Below, in pieces: positions 7,741 through 17,806 of a stretch of DNA of 64,000 nt. This DNA comes from Pseudoalteromonas sp. OOF1S-7. GTDB lineage: Bacteria > Pseudomonadota > Gammaproteobacteria > Enterobacterales > Alteromonadaceae. Position numbers and translations under genes: made by a program. Each line of letters begins with the position of its first letter. Position 1 is the first letter of the stretch. The notes under the pieces are model-generated. The model did not search any database. It was not told the origin of the DNA and worked only from the letters and a program-made list of their open reading frames with translations. Location: positions 1 to 64,000 of the forward strand of contig NZ_JAKRFZ010000009.1 in NCBI RefSeq assembly GCF_022347765.1. The letters run 5' to 3'.

Positions 7741-9897
7741 ATGCTGGATCCCAAAACTTTGTATGTCACCAGCGTCGTTATGACGGCGATGATGACCCTG
7801 CTTAATTATCTGACATGGCGGGCCAATAAAGACACCCCAGGCACGGTATTGTACATTTTTTACCCTCTGGTGTTATTTACCGGCATTATTGGATTTGCGC
7901 TGCACAGTCACTTCCAGCAGTGGCAGAGCATAGGAGTCGCTAACGGCCTGCTGTTTGCGGCATCCATGCTCCATTGTTGGGCAATTAGCCAGTTTCTAGG
8001 CGTCCGGGACAGAGCTTTCAGGCTCTATCTGATTGTCACAGGTGTATTGTTTTGTGCACTGGTCTATTTCAGTGCCATCCACCCCGGTCTCAGGCAGCGT
8101 ATTTTGATCTCCGATCTCCAGCATATCGCCGAAGCACTGCTGCTGCTGTATTATTTTATCCGCTATGCTCACCCTTTGTACCCTAATGGCAGCATCGTTT
8201 ATCTCATTGTGCTGAGCTTTATTCTGTGTGTATTTACCGGTCGTACCTTATTAATGGGTGAAATCCATCACGGTAATCTGCTCGACAGCCCCTGGTTCAC
8301 CATCACACTGTTTTTCAATGGTGTGCTGGCGCCCATTTTTTACGCCACCGGCATGGCCATTTTATGTAACGAGCGGCGTGAACATAACCTCAATCGCCTG
8401 ACAGAAAAAGCGCAACAGGATCTGGAGATCCGCGGTTTGTTTCTCTCCACCGTCAGCCATGAGATCCGCACCCCGCTCAACGGCATACTGGGCAGTGCAC
8501 AACTGGTGCTTAACCGTATTGGGGATCAGGCCAGTAAAGCCTACTGTGAAGCCATTATTAATTCGGCCGAGTCCCTCAATTTGCTTATCGACAAAGTACT
8601 CGACTATGCCAGCCTGGAACAGAGTGATGAGGTGCTGGCCGCCGAAGACATTGAATTTAAGAGCTGGCTGAATAACCTTTGTCTGCTCATGACACCAATG
8701 GCAGAGCAGCGTGGACTCACTTTTACCCTGGTGTACGACATGCCCGAGCAGATTTGCTACTACTGCGACCAGCAAAAGCTGCGTCAGATCCTGCTAAACC
8801 TGGTGGGCAATGCCATCAAGTTTACCGATCAGGGCGAGGTAAAAATCTGCGTGACACTGATCAAAGAAGGAAATATGGAACACCGGGTGCGTTTTAGCGT
8901 GATTGACACCGGCCCCGGTATTGAAGAAGAAGACATAGAAAAACTCACCGAGCCTTATGTCCAAAGCAGTGCCGGTAAAACCAAAGGCGGCACCGGTCTG
9001 GGCCTGGCTATCACAGCACGTCTGCTGGATAAAATGGGCAGCCAGCTGGAAATCATCAGCGAACTGGATAAAGGCAGCTCCTTCAGTTTTGATTTAACCT
9101 TGACCGTCGGAGAACTCAGCCTGGTTGAAAAGCGCCATCATAATGTGGATTATGCCACCGGCCTGGACGTTTTGTTGGTTGAAGATCTCGACCTCAATCG
9201 TAAGATTGCCATTGAATTTATGGCTATTGATGAGCACAGGATCAAATTAGCCAACGACGGTCAAAGTGCCATTGAGCAGCTCACTGAGCATGCCTTCGAT
9301 GTGGTGCTGCTGGATATGAATCTGCCAGACTTAACCGGCCAGGAAGTACTGAAGCGACTCAAAAACATAGAACACAAGAATCGACGCACGCCGTTTTTGG
9401 CCTTTACGGCCAGCCTCAGTCCGGAAGAAATTAAGGAGTATCTGGCGTTGGGGATCCGCGATGTCGTGGGTAAACCAATTAAACAAGATAAGCTGCGTCA
9501 GGCCATCAGTAACTCACAAAAAGCGCAAACACCGGACATCAGCGTTGAACTCAGTGACACCCTGTATGATGAAAGCGCGGTCACATCACTGAGCGGTTTT
9601 AGCGAAGATGAAGTCTCATCCATCTACAACGAATTTGTTTTATCTGCGCGAACTAAATTGCGTCACATTCAGCAATTACTGGATGAGGACACTCAGCAGT
9701 GCATCAAGCTCCTGCACCGCCAGGCCAGCACGGCATTGCAGCTTGGTTTTAATCGTTATGGCCTGACCCTGAAGAAAATTGAACGCCGGCTGCTGGACAA
9801 GAAACGCTGTGACGAGGAGCTGGCCGATGCCATGATCTTGTGGCAACAGAGCCTGGAAGCCTATTTACAGTATGTGCGCCACCAGACCATCGGCTGA
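7741..9897 (+). CDS. Membrane hybrid sensor histidine kinase with receiver and Hpt-like domains
   Basis: A 718-residue inner-membrane protein. Residues 1-210 hold about seven transmembrane helices with no large periplasmic loop. Then come a HisKA domain with phospho-acceptor H240 (STVSHEIRTPLNG), a HATPase domain (NLVGNAIKFTDQG, DTGPGIEEED, GGTGLGLAI), a receiver with D525 (VVLLDMNLPDLTG) and a C-terminal helical domain resembling Hpt. Its candidate histidine H659 sits in LHRQASTALQLGF, where the usual Hpt motif is HxLKGS, so lysine and glycine are missing. I chose ATG 7741 (AGGG 6 nt upstream) over a TTG at 7726. The ligand is unknown; the neighbour is a CsgD-like regulator. Confidence 0.88.
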   Translation: MLDPKTLYVTSVVMTAMMTLLNYLTWRANKDTPGTVLYIFYPLVLFTGIIGFALHSHFQQWQSIGVANGLLFAASMLHCWAISQFLGVRDRAFRLYLIVTGVLFCALVYFSAIHPGLRQRILISDLQHIAEALLLLYYFIRYAHPLYPNGSIVYLIVLSFILCVFTGRTLLMGEIHHGNLLDSPWFTITLFFNGVLAPIFYATGMAILCNERREHNLNRLTEKAQQDLEIRGLFLSTVSHEIRTPLNGILGSAQLVLNRIGDQASKAYCEAIINSAESLNLLIDKVLDYASLEQSDEVLAAEDIEFKSWLNNLCLLMTPMAEQRGLTFTLVYDMPEQICYYCDQQKLRQILLNLVGNAIKFTDQGEVKICVTLIKEGNMEHRVRFSVIDTGPGIEEEDIEKLTEPYVQSSAGKTKGGTGLGLAITARLLDKMGSQLEIISELDKGSSFSFDLTLTVGELSLVEKRHHNVDYATGLDVLLVEDLDLNRKIAIEFMAIDEHRIKLANDGQSAIEQLTEHAFDVVLLDMNLPDLTGQEVLKRLKNIEHKNRRTPFLAFTASLSPEEIKEYLALGIRDVVGKPIKQDKLRQAISNSQKAQTPDISVELSDTLYDESAVTSLSGFSEDEVSSIYNEFVLSARTKLRHIQQLLDEDTQQCIKLLHRQASTALQLGFNRYGLTLKKIERRLLDKKRCDEELADAMILWQQSLEAYLQYVRHQTIG

Positions 9898-10035
9898 AAC
9901 AATGCACTGCAAAGCAAACGCACAAAGCGGTACTTTTATCGCCACAAAGTCGACTTTACGGGAAAATTTGTTCATCCTAGCTGACACAGGGTACCTGACT
10001 ACCCAGATAACAAGAAATCTGAAGGAAATTTCATT

Positions 10036-13000
10036 ATGACACTACTTAAATCACCGCTGGCCATTGCCATCGGTGCCGCCATGATTGGCCTCAGCACGCC
10101 CAGCGTGGCAGCCACCACAGATAAAGCTGAAGCTGCCAGTACTAAAGAGTGGAACGTGCTGAACCCGCCGGGTGACAAGCAAACCATTACCATAGACACC
10201 AATGAGACCACCTGGAGTAACCTGGATGTCAGCCCTGATGGCAAATCCATTATCTTCGATATGCTGGGCGACATTTACGTCATGCCAATGAGCGGTGGCA
10301 AAGCCACGGCGATCACCAGTGACAGAGCCTGGAACTTCCAGCCTAAGTTCTCCCCGGATGGCACTAAAATCGCTTTCATTTCAGACCGTGAAGGCGCTGA
10401 AAACCTATGGGTGATGGACATTGATGGCAGCAACATGCGCCAGGTGTCAGATGAGTCTCACAACCTGCTGCACAACCCAGCCTGGTCACCAGATGGCCAG
10501 TACATCGCAGTAAAGCAAGGTCAGGTAACCGGTCGAACAATTCCGGGTGGTTCAATCCGTATGTACCACATTTCAGGTGGTAAAGGCGTGGTTGTCAGAG
10601 ATCGTTTGCACGGTGCAAAATCACAGAAGAACATCGCCGAGCCCGCCTTTTCTACCGATGGTAAGAAGCTCTACTACTCAGTGGATGCCACCCCTGGCGT
10701 AACCTGGGAATACAACAAAAATGCACTGGGCTCCGTATTTGAGATCCGCTCCTGGGATCTGGCTACCGGTGATGAAGAAACTGTGATCCGAGGCTCCGGC
10801 GGCGCAATTCGCCCGACCCCAAGCCCGGACGGTAAATCACTGGCATTCGTAAAGCGCATTGAAAATGGTCAGGTCATGCAAAGTGCCTTGTACATCAAAG
10901 ATCTGAAGTCTGGCATCGAAACCGAGATCTTTGCCGGTCTGGACCGTGACCTGCAAGAAGCCAATGGCGCACAGGGTAACACCCCGGCATTCGCTTACAC
11001 GCCGGATGGCAAAGCACTGGTTTTCTGGGCCGGTGGTGTCTTCCACAAAGTGGATATCGCCAGCAAACAGGCGAAGGTGATCCCAACCCGCGTGGTGGCT
11101 GAAAAAGAAATTACCCCGGCACTGAAATTTGCCGTGGATGTAGCACCGGACACCTTCAAGGTCAAACTGGCGCGTTGGTCGCAGATCTCTCCGGACGGTA
11201 AAACTGCCCTGTTCCAGGCGCTGGGCCATTTGTACACCAAAGACATTGCCTCCGGTAAAGTGCGCCGTGTAACAACACAAAACGACCACTTTGAGTTCTA
11301 CCCAAGCTTCTCACGCGATGGCAAGTACATCGTATACACCAGCTGGGACGACCAGGACTTAGGCGCCGTGCGCATTGTCTCGGCCAGTGGCGGTAAAGGC
11401 CGGGTGATCACCCAGGACCCGGGCCATTACATCAACCCCAGCTTCTCACCGGATGGCAAGCACGTGCTGTATCGCAAAGTGACCGGTGGTTACCTGCTCA
11501 GTGGTGACTGGTCAATGGAACCGGGCATCTATCTGACCAGTGCCAAAGGCGGCGAAGCCAAACGCATCATCAAACGTGGTGACAACCCGCACTTTGGGGC
11601 AGAAAAAGACCGCATCTATTTCAGCGTAATGAGCGATGAGACACACCGTGAACTGAAATCCGTTGACCTCAGTGGTGAAAAAGAGCGTTCACACTTCAAA
11701 GGCGACTACATTTTTGATTACCGCGTCTCGCCAGATGGTAACTATGTGGCCTTCATCGAGAACTTCAATACCTTTGTTGCCCCGTTCACCAGCACAGGTA
11801 AAACCCTGTCTATCAACAAAGGTTCTAAATCGTTCCCGGTGCAGCAAGTCTCTAAATACTCAGGTGATTTCCTGAACTGGAAGGCAGACAGCAGCACCCT
11901 GACCTGGGCCTTTGGTCCGACTTTATACCAGCGTAAGCTGAGCGACACTTTTGCATTCCTGCAAGGTGCCGCAGCCGAGGCTGAACCTTTGACTGCCGAA
12001 GGCATCGATCTGAGCTTTGAGAAAAAGGCCGACAAACCTGAAGGCATTCTGGCCCTGGTTGGCGGTAAAGTCGTGACTATGCGCAATGCCGACGAGCAAC
12101 AAGAGGTCATCGAAGATGGTGTCGTGTTGATTGAAGAAAACCGCATTATCGCAGTGGGCACCCGCAGTGAAGTCGAGATCCCGAACAAAGCTAAGGTCAT
12201 GGATATCACAGGTAAAACCGTGATCCCGGGCCTGGTTGATGCGCACGCCCACGGCAGCTATGGCAGCTACAACCTGCAACCAGAGCAAAACTGGAATCAG
12301 CTGTCGAATGTGAGCTTTGGTGTGACCACCATTCACGATCCGTCGAATGACTCCAACGAAATCTTCTCAATGGCAGAAATGCAACGTGCCGGCCTGAGTG
12401 TTGCACCCCGTATTTACTCCGTAGGCCGGATCCTCTATGCCGGTAATGCACCAGGATACAAAACCCCGATCAGCAACCTGGAAGATGCTCAATTCCACGT
12501 TAAGCGTCTGAAAGATGCCGGTGCGATTACGGTTAAGAGCTACAACCACCCACGTCGTGATACCCGCCAGCAGGTGCTGGAAGCAGCAAAACAGATGGAG
12601 ATCATGGTGGTGCCGGAAGGCGGTTCTAAGTTCCAGCAGAACATGAATATGATCATCGATGGGCACACGGGTCTTGAGCACGCCCTGCCGATCCCGAATA
12701 TTTATTCAGACGTCACCCAGATGTGGAGCCAGACCAAAGCCGGCTTTACGCCAACCTTTAACGTAGCCTATGGCGGTATTAAAGGGGAAGACTACTTCTA
12801 TGACACCACTGACGTGTGGAAGAATGAGCGCCTGGCAAGCTTTGTTCCGGACTACATTCTGAACCCACGCTCTGTGCGCCGTGAAAAAGCACCTGAGCAC
12901 CACTACAACCATATCAATGCAGCGAAATCTGCCAAGCAGCTGCGTGATAAAGGCGTTACCGTGCACATTGGTGCGCACGGTCAGCGTGAAGGCCTGGGCG

Positions 13001-13365
13001 CCCACTGGGAGTTGTGGTCAATGGCACAAGGTGGCTTTACGCCTTGGGAAGCACTGCGTAGCGGCACCATTGACGGTGCGAAGTACCTGGCCATGGATCA
13101 CGATATCGGCACCATCGAGAAAGGCAAACTGGCCGACTTAGTGATCATCGACGGTGATGTGCTCAGCGACATCCGCGCGTCTGAAAAAGTCGCCTACACT
13201 GTCCTGAATGGTCGCATCTATGATGCCGCAACCATGAACGAAACCGGTAACTACAATGTGCAGCGACAGCCGCTGTTCTTCGAAAATGGCAGCAAAACGC
13301 CCATGCACCCGGCGACAGAAGCTTACATGGAAGAAAAAGCACATAAATATCACTGGAAACACTAA
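10036..13365 (+). CDS. Periplasmic TolB-type beta-propeller amidohydrolase
   Basis: A 1109-residue exported protein with a Sec signal peptide (about 1-26, cleaved after VAA). Residues 40-650 contain repeated SPDGK/FSPDG blades (for example DVSPDGKSIIF, KFSPDGTKIAF, SFSPDGKHVLY), the signature of TolB/PD40 propellers. Residues 670-1090 form a metal-dependent amidohydrolase domain: GKTVIPGLVDAHAHGSYG with an HxH metal site, further histidines in GHTGLEHALP and IGAHGQREG, and the C-terminal IEKGKLADLVIIDGDVL. The fusion is a recurrent family in marine gammaproteobacteria. Cyclic imides, dipeptides or similar compounds are possible substrates, but the sequence does not say. The gene is transcribed alone. 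Confidence 0.88.
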   Translation: MTLLKSPLAIAIGAAMIGLSTPSVAATTDKAEAASTKEWNVLNPPGDKQTITIDTNETTWSNLDVSPDGKSIIFDMLGDIYVMPMSGGKATAITSDRAWNFQPKFSPDGTKIAFISDREGAENLWVMDIDGSNMRQVSDESHNLLHNPAWSPDGQYIAVKQGQVTGRTIPGGSIRMYHISGGKGVVVRDRLHGAKSQKNIAEPAFSTDGKKLYYSVDATPGVTWEYNKNALGSVFEIRSWDLATGDEETVIRGSGGAIRPTPSPDGKSLAFVKRIENGQVMQSALYIKDLKSGIETEIFAGLDRDLQEANGAQGNTPAFAYTPDGKALVFWAGGVFHKVDIASKQAKVIPTRVVAEKEITPALKFAVDVAPDTFKVKLARWSQISPDGKTALFQALGHLYTKDIASGKVRRVTTQNDHFEFYPSFSRDGKYIVYTSWDDQDLGAVRIVSASGGKGRVITQDPGHYINPSFSPDGKHVLYRKVTGGYLLSGDWSMEPGIYLTSAKGGEAKRIIKRGDNPHFGAEKDRIYFSVMSDETHRELKSVDLSGEKERSHFKGDYIFDYRVSPDGNYVAFIENFNTFVAPFTSTGKTLSINKGSKSFPVQQVSKYSGDFLNWKADSSTLTWAFGPTLYQRKLSDTFAFLQGAAAEAEPLTAEGIDLSFEKKADKPEGILALVGGKVVTMRNADEQQEVIEDGVVLIEENRIIAVGTRSEVEIPNKAKVMDITGKTVIPGLVDAHAHGSYGSYNLQPEQNWNQLSNVSFGVTTIHDPSNDSNEIFSMAEMQRAGLSVAPRIYSVGRILYAGNAPGYKTPISNLEDAQFHVKRLKDAGAITVKSYNHPRRDTRQQVLEAAKQMEIMVVPEGGSKFQQNMNMIIDGHTGLEHALPIPNIYSDVTQMWSQTKAGFTPTFNVAYGGIKGEDYFYDTTDVWKNERLASFVPDYILNPRSVRREKAPEHHYNHINAAKSAKQLRDKGVTVHIGAHGQREGLGAHWELWSMAQGGFTPWEALRSGTIDGAKYLAMDHDIGTIEKGKLADLVIIDGDVLSDIRASEKVAYTVLNGRIYDAATMNETGNYNVQRQPLFFENGSKTPMHPATEAYMEEKAHKYHWKH

Positions 13366-13385
13366 TTCCAGGTCATTCCATTCAT

Positions 13386-13412
13386 AAAGCAGCCGAAAGG
13401 CTGCTTTTTTTT
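13386..13412 (+). terminator. Rho-independent terminator of the amidohydrolase gene
   Basis: A 9-bp stem AAAGCAGCC / GGCTGCTTT closed by a GAAA tetraloop and followed by a T run, 20 nt after the stop codon. Confidence 0.9.
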
Positions 13413-13641
13413 CGCCAAACTCCCCATCAACGCATTTATCTTCTGGCGGCAGTGCCTTACACATATCGGCTTGTCCCGATCCGCACGCTGGATAATGTCG
13501 AGAACTGTTCTAAACTGTGTCACTGAATAGGATACTCTTTCGTCTGGCGCATGCTATGATGGCGACGCAGCGAGGCCGCGTGTTCACAAGTTACCAGTAC
13601 AGCCTCACGGGTATATCAAGCTAATACAAGGAGCAGGGAGC

Positions 13642-16600
13642 ATGTCTGATCTCAGCCACTTCTTTAAGTCACTTAACCTGACACAAAAATTGATCTCGGC
13701 CTTTTTACTGGTTGCCCTGATCCCGACCGCCATCATCATCGCCATGACCCTGATGCAGTCATCCGATGCTATGACCCGTCAGGTGTACGCTCAACTGGGT
13801 GCAGTCGGCGAAATTAAAGAGAGCGCCATAGAACGTCATTTCAGCGGCGTGCAGGACAAACTGGTTTCCCTCGCGGTGAACCCCTATGTAAAACAAGCAG
13901 CCACCGATTTTATCCGGGCTTATGCCGAAGTCGATGATACCGTTGCCGTTCCTGCCAGCCTGGAAGGCTTTTATCGCGAACAGTTTGCCCCACGATTTAA
14001 ATCACTTAACGAGCAGGCCGCGCCACCGGCGATACTCTTAGACGACTTATCCCCTCAAGGGATCACTTTGCAAACCCGCTACCTGGCGGAGAACCCTCAT
14101 CCTCTGGGGGAAAAGCTTAATCTGACCAGCAGCCCCGTTAATGACACATATGATCAAGTACATAGACAATACCACGCGTTTTTCACGAAAATTGCCGACG
14201 TATACGAATTTTACGATATCTTTATCGTTGATAACCTGAGCGGCAATGTCATCTATTCCGTGTATAAAGAGAGCGATTTTGCCACCTCCTTGCTCTATGG
14301 CCCTTACGCACAAAGTAATATTGCCAAAGCGTTTCTCACCGCTCGTGAGTTAACCCGAGAAGGCGATATGGCGTTTGTTGACTACCAGCAGTATCTGCCT
14401 TCATATAATGCTCCGGCCAGTTTTGTGGCCGCCCCACTGGTGATTGATGGCCAGGTCTCAGCCACGCTCATCTTCCAACTCTCAATTGATGCACTGAACG
14501 CCATTATGACAGAGCGCCAGGGATTGGGAGAAAGCGGCGAGACTTATCTGGTTGGGCCGGAAGGATTGATGCGCTCAGATTCTTATCTGGACCCGGTTCA
14601 TCACTCAGTGATCGCCTCCTTCCGCCACCCAGACAAAGGCACAGTGAATACCGAAGCCTTCCAGCTGGCCATGCAGGGGCAGCAAGGGCAAAAGGTGGTG
14701 CTGGACTACAACGGCAACCCGGTACTGTCGGCTTACACGTCGGTGGACGTATTTAATGTGCGCTGGGCATTACTGGCCGAAATCGATGAAGCAGAGGCCT
14801 TCGCGCCCATCAATACGTTACGTACTCAGTTACTCATCGTACTGGCCGCCTGTGTGCTAATGATCATCGTGGCCGCATTCTGGTTTGCACGCACCCTGAC
14901 TCGTCCGGTTCACGCACTGGTGAACACCATACGCAAAGTAGAACAGGAAGGCGACTTCGCTTTGCGTACCGAGATAAATACCCTGGATGAAATTGGCCGC
15001 TGTGGTCAGGCGTTCAACTCGCTACTGGATGCACTACAGTCGTCTATTTCAGAAACCAATCGGGTGATGAACCGCATGGCCGCCGGCCGCTTTGATGACA
15101 GGATCAGCGTACCATGTAAAGGCGAGCTGGATAGCCTGAAACGCGCCACCAATGATTGTGCCCAGAGCCTGCAAAGTGCATTGAGCGACATAGGTCAGGT
15201 GATCCATGCCATGTCACAAGGCCAGTTCGATAAACAGCTGCAATCCGAGATGTGTGGCGACCTGGCAACCCTGAAAGCGCATATCAACAGCTCGATGCTC
15301 TCTATCAACACCACCATGACCGAAATTGTCGATGTGATGTCGGATATGGAACAAGGTCATTTTCAGGGGCAAGTTCAGGTTGAAGCACAGGGCAGCCTGC
15401 AACAGCTCAAAGTGAGCGTGAATAATTCTGTGAGCAGCGTAGCCGGGGCCATTGATGGCCTGGCGGCCATGATGAGTGCACTGCGTCAGGGTGACTTTAG
15501 TCAGCGCCTTGAGCTACCGCTGCGCGGCCAGCTGGAGGAACTCAAAGAGGACACCAACTCCAGCGTGCAAAATCTTGCAGCCATTATTGAAGACATCGGT
15601 CACACCATGGCAGCGGTCAGTGAGGGAGACTTTAAACACGTCGTGTCAACTCCCGCGCAGGGTCAGCTCGGTGAATTGAAAGAACACATTAATGTGTCAG
15701 TACGCAGTGTTGACGAAGCGATCAGCGAGATTTCTTCAGTGATGATGGCAATCAGTCATGGGCGCTTCGATAGAACCATCAATTCGCCTATGCTGGGCCA
15801 GCTGGACACCCTCAAAACCGATATCAATCATTCGGTGAACAACCTCAGCCGTGTGATTGAAGAGCTGGCCAGCGTCATGTCAGCCATGAGCCAGGGAGAT
15901 TTTACCATTCAAATTGAATCCGATCTGCAGGGTCAGCTGTTACAGCTCAAGCAAGACGTGAATACGTCGACCACGACGGTTTCCGACGCCATCAATGAAG
16001 TCACCCGAGTACTGGGTGCGCTGGCCAAAGGGCAGCTCAATGAGCAGATCAATGGCCATTATGAAGGTGTCTTCGAAACCCTGCAGCGTGATGTCAACGC
16101 CACTATCGCCAAACTGACCGAAGTGATTGAAGGGATCCAGTATGCGGCGGGCCAGGTCACACAAAGTGCCGGTGAGATTGCTGCCAGCAACACCGAGATC
16201 AGCCAGCGCACCGAAGAGCAGGCAGCGAACCTGGAAGAAGCCAGTGCCAGCACCGGCCACATGCTGGAAGAGCTGACTCAGGTTGCCAAACAGTCTGGTA
16301 CCGCGGTAGAGCTGGCCAGCAATGCCGAGACCATCGCCAAAGAAGGGGGATCGCTGTCTCAGGATACGGTCGCAGCCATAGGAGAAGTCAACCGGGCCAG
16401 CAAAGACATCAATGAAATTGTGTCAGTGATTGATGCACTGGCATTTCAAACTAATCTGTTGGCACTCAATGCCGCCGTAGAAGCGGCCAGAGCCGGTGAA
16501 AATGGTCGTGGCTTTGCTGTAGTCGCAAACGAAGTGCGTGAACTGGCGGGCCGCAGTGCCGCTTCTGCCAAGCAGATTAAAGAGATCATTGCCAACAGCA

Positions 16601-16956
16601 ATGAGAAAGTGGAACAAGGCACCCAACTGGCAAACAATTCGGGTGATAAGCTCAATCAGATAGTCGAAGCCGTTGCCGATGTCAGTCAGAACATAGTGAA
16701 AATCAATATGTCGACCACCACACAGCAACAGTCGATCAAGGAAGTGGATATCGTGGTACAGCGTCTGACCGATTTAATTCAGGAAAACTCAGCTATCACT
16801 GAAGAAACTATGGCTGCGGCAAGACAAATGGCGGAACAAGCCAATGCAATGCGTGAGCTGCTGGGCTATTTTGAAATTGCTTCACGTCAGCAGAATACGG
16901 ATGCATTGGCGCAACCCGAGCAGGCGCTGCTGATCCACAGCTATAATGCCTCTTAA
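13642..16956 (+). CDS. Methyl-accepting chemotaxis protein with poly-HAMP array
   Basis: A 1104-residue chemoreceptor. TM1 is about residues 15-37. A large periplasmic sensor of double-Cache type follows (about 38-395, with a [13 protein letters not shown] motif typical of Cache), then TM2 (about 396-416). Next come a membrane-proximal HAMP and eight soluble HAMP-like units of about 45 residues each, each marked by a GxF/L or GQL motif after a helix and a following LxxLK, coded by about 15057-16125. The kinase-control domain contains the signature [20 protein letters not shown] near residue 940. The array is unusually long. The ligand is unknown. A good ribosome-binding site (AAGGAG) precedes the ATG. 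Transcribed alone. Confidence 0.92.
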   Translation: MSDLSHFFKSLNLTQKLISAFLLVALIPTAIIIAMTLMQSSDAMTRQVYAQLGAVGEIKESAIERHFSGVQDKLVSLAVNPYVKQAATDFIRAYAEVDDTVAVPASLEGFYREQFAPRFKSLNEQAAPPAILLDDLSPQGITLQTRYLAENPHPLGEKLNLTSSPVNDTYDQVHRQYHAFFTKIADVYEFYDIFIVDNLSGNVIYSVYKESDFATSLLYGPYAQSNIAKAFLTARELTREGDMAFVDYQQYLPSYNAPASFVAAPLVIDGQVSATLIFQLSIDALNAIMTERQGLGESGETYLVGPEGLMRSDSYLDPVHHSVIASFRHPDKGTVNTEAFQLAMQGQQGQKVVLDYNGNPVLSAYTSVDVFNVRWALLAEIDEAEAFAPINTLRTQLLIVLAACVLMIIVAAFWFARTLTRPVHALVNTIRKVEQEGDFALRTEINTLDEIGRCGQAFNSLLDALQSSISETNRVMNRMAAGRFDDRISVPCKGELDSLKRATNDCAQSLQSALSDIGQVIHAMSQGQFDKQLQSEMCGDLATLKAHINSSMLSINTTMTEIVDVMSDMEQGHFQGQVQVEAQGSLQQLKVSVNNSVSSVAGAIDGLAAMMSALRQGDFSQRLELPLRGQLEELKEDTNSSVQNLAAIIEDIGHTMAAVSEGDFKHVVSTPAQGQLGELKEHINVSVRSVDEAISEISSVMMAISHGRFDRTINSPMLGQLDTLKTDINHSVNNLSRVIEELASVMSAMSQGDFTIQIESDLQGQLLQLKQDVNTSTTTVSDAINEVTRVLGALAKGQLNEQINGHYEGVFETLQRDVNATIAKLTEVIEGIQYAAGQVTQSAGEIAASNTEISQRTEEQAANLEEASASTGHMLEELTQVAKQSGTAVELASNAETIAKEGGSLSQDTVAAIGEVNRASKDINEIVSVIDALAFQTNLLALNAAVEAARAGENGRGFAVVANEVRELAGRSAASAKQIKEIIANSNEKVEQGTQLANNSGDKLNQIVEAVADVSQNIVKINMSTTTQQQSIKEVDIVVQRLTDLIQENSAITEETMAAARQMAEQANAMRELLGYFEIASRQQNTDALAQPEQALLIHSYNAS

Positions 16957-16977
16957 GCCTCTGTCAGGGTCAGTGTT

Positions 16978-17014
16978 ATGTACAGTGCGTCATAGTTTCC
17001 ACCGCACTGTACAT
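16978..17014. terminator. Inverted repeat between convergent MCP and mtnU genes
   Basis: A 12-bp perfect stem ATGTACAGTGCG / CGCACTGTACAT with a 13-nt loop. It can form on either transcript; T runs are short on both sides, so it may be a weak bidirectional terminator. Confidence 0.45.
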
Positions 17015-17020
17015 AAAAAC

Positions 17021-17806
17021 TTATTGCAGAGAAAATGAATCGGCATCCAGATGAGCAGGAAAGCCCTGTTTAAACGCTTCCAGTGGCCCCTTTTCCAGGC
17101 TCACCACCAGCACATCGGCTTGGTCGTCCGGGGCGCTCGCCAGTAAAGCGCCTGTAAAATCATAGGCTGCCGTGCCGCCGTTATGTGCCGTGCCAAAACC
17201 ATCCTCACCAACCCGGTTACAGCCCAGTACGTAGCACTGATTTTCAATTGCTCTGGCCTGCAACAGGGTATCCCAGATGCGACGTCGTGCAGCAGGCCAG
17301 TTGGCTACATTGATCATGACATCATAGTCATTGCGATTACGCTGGAATACCGGAAAACGCAGGTCGTAACACACTTGTGGCAAGATCCGAAAGCCGTTTA
17401 CCTCGAATACCTCCCGTTCTCTCCCGGCAATCACATGGTCGCCTTCTTTGCCCAGACAAAACAAATGCCGTTTATCGTAATGGCGCACCGTACCATCCGG
17501 CCAGCACCAGTAAAAACGATTGGCTTTTTTCTCGCCCTGTGTCACCAGCACGCTACCCGCAACAACGGCCTGCCAGCGCTGTGCCTGACGCTGTAAAAAA
17601 GTCAATGCCTCACCACCTACCGGCGACTCTGCACAGGGCTCGGCCAGGGCAAAACCCGTTGCAAAGGTTTCCGGCAGAATGATTAGATCGCAGCCGCTGA
17701 GCTGCACCTGCTGAGCACTCAGCTGGATATCCAGTTGAGCAAAATTCTGCTGAGGTGCCAGCCAGTCAATGGACTGCTGGACCAGGGCGACAGTTAAAGC
17801 TGACAT
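17021..17806 (-). CDS. mtnU: Omega-amidase (nitrilase superfamily) of methionine salvage
   Basis: A 261-residue cytoplasmic amidohydrolase of the YafV/NIT2 type. The nitrilase triad is E46 (ILPETFATGF), K112 (YDKRHLF) and C146 (QVCYDLRFPVF). This branch hydrolyses alpha-ketoglutaramate, the by-product of glutamine transamination, to 2-oxoglutarate. Its start overlaps the end of the aminotransferase gene by 13 nt, and both lie beside mtnBCD. That pairing is known for the transaminase/omega-amidase end of methionine salvage: removing ketoglutaramate pulls the reversible transamination forward. The motif evidence is strong; the exact substrate is inferred from context and family. Confidence 0.85.
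   Translation of the reverse strand: MSALTVALVQQSIDWLAPQQNFAQLDIQLSAQQVQLSGCDLIILPETFATGFALAEPCAESPVGGEALTFLQRQAQRWQAVVAGSVLVTQGEKKANRFYWCWPDGTVRHYDKRHLFCLGKEGDHVIAGREREVFEVNGFRILPQVCYDLRFPVFQRNRNDYDVMINVANWPAARRRIWDTLLQARAIENQCYVLGCNRVGEDGFGTAHNGGTAAYDFTGALLASAPDDQADVLVVSLEKGPLEAFKQGFPAHLDADSFSLQ

Noticed and set aside
15057..16125. Periodic similarity in DNA within the chemoreceptor gene
   Set aside because: It reflects protein-level HAMP repeats of about 45 residues; the DNA copies are diverged and not a mobile or unstable repeat.
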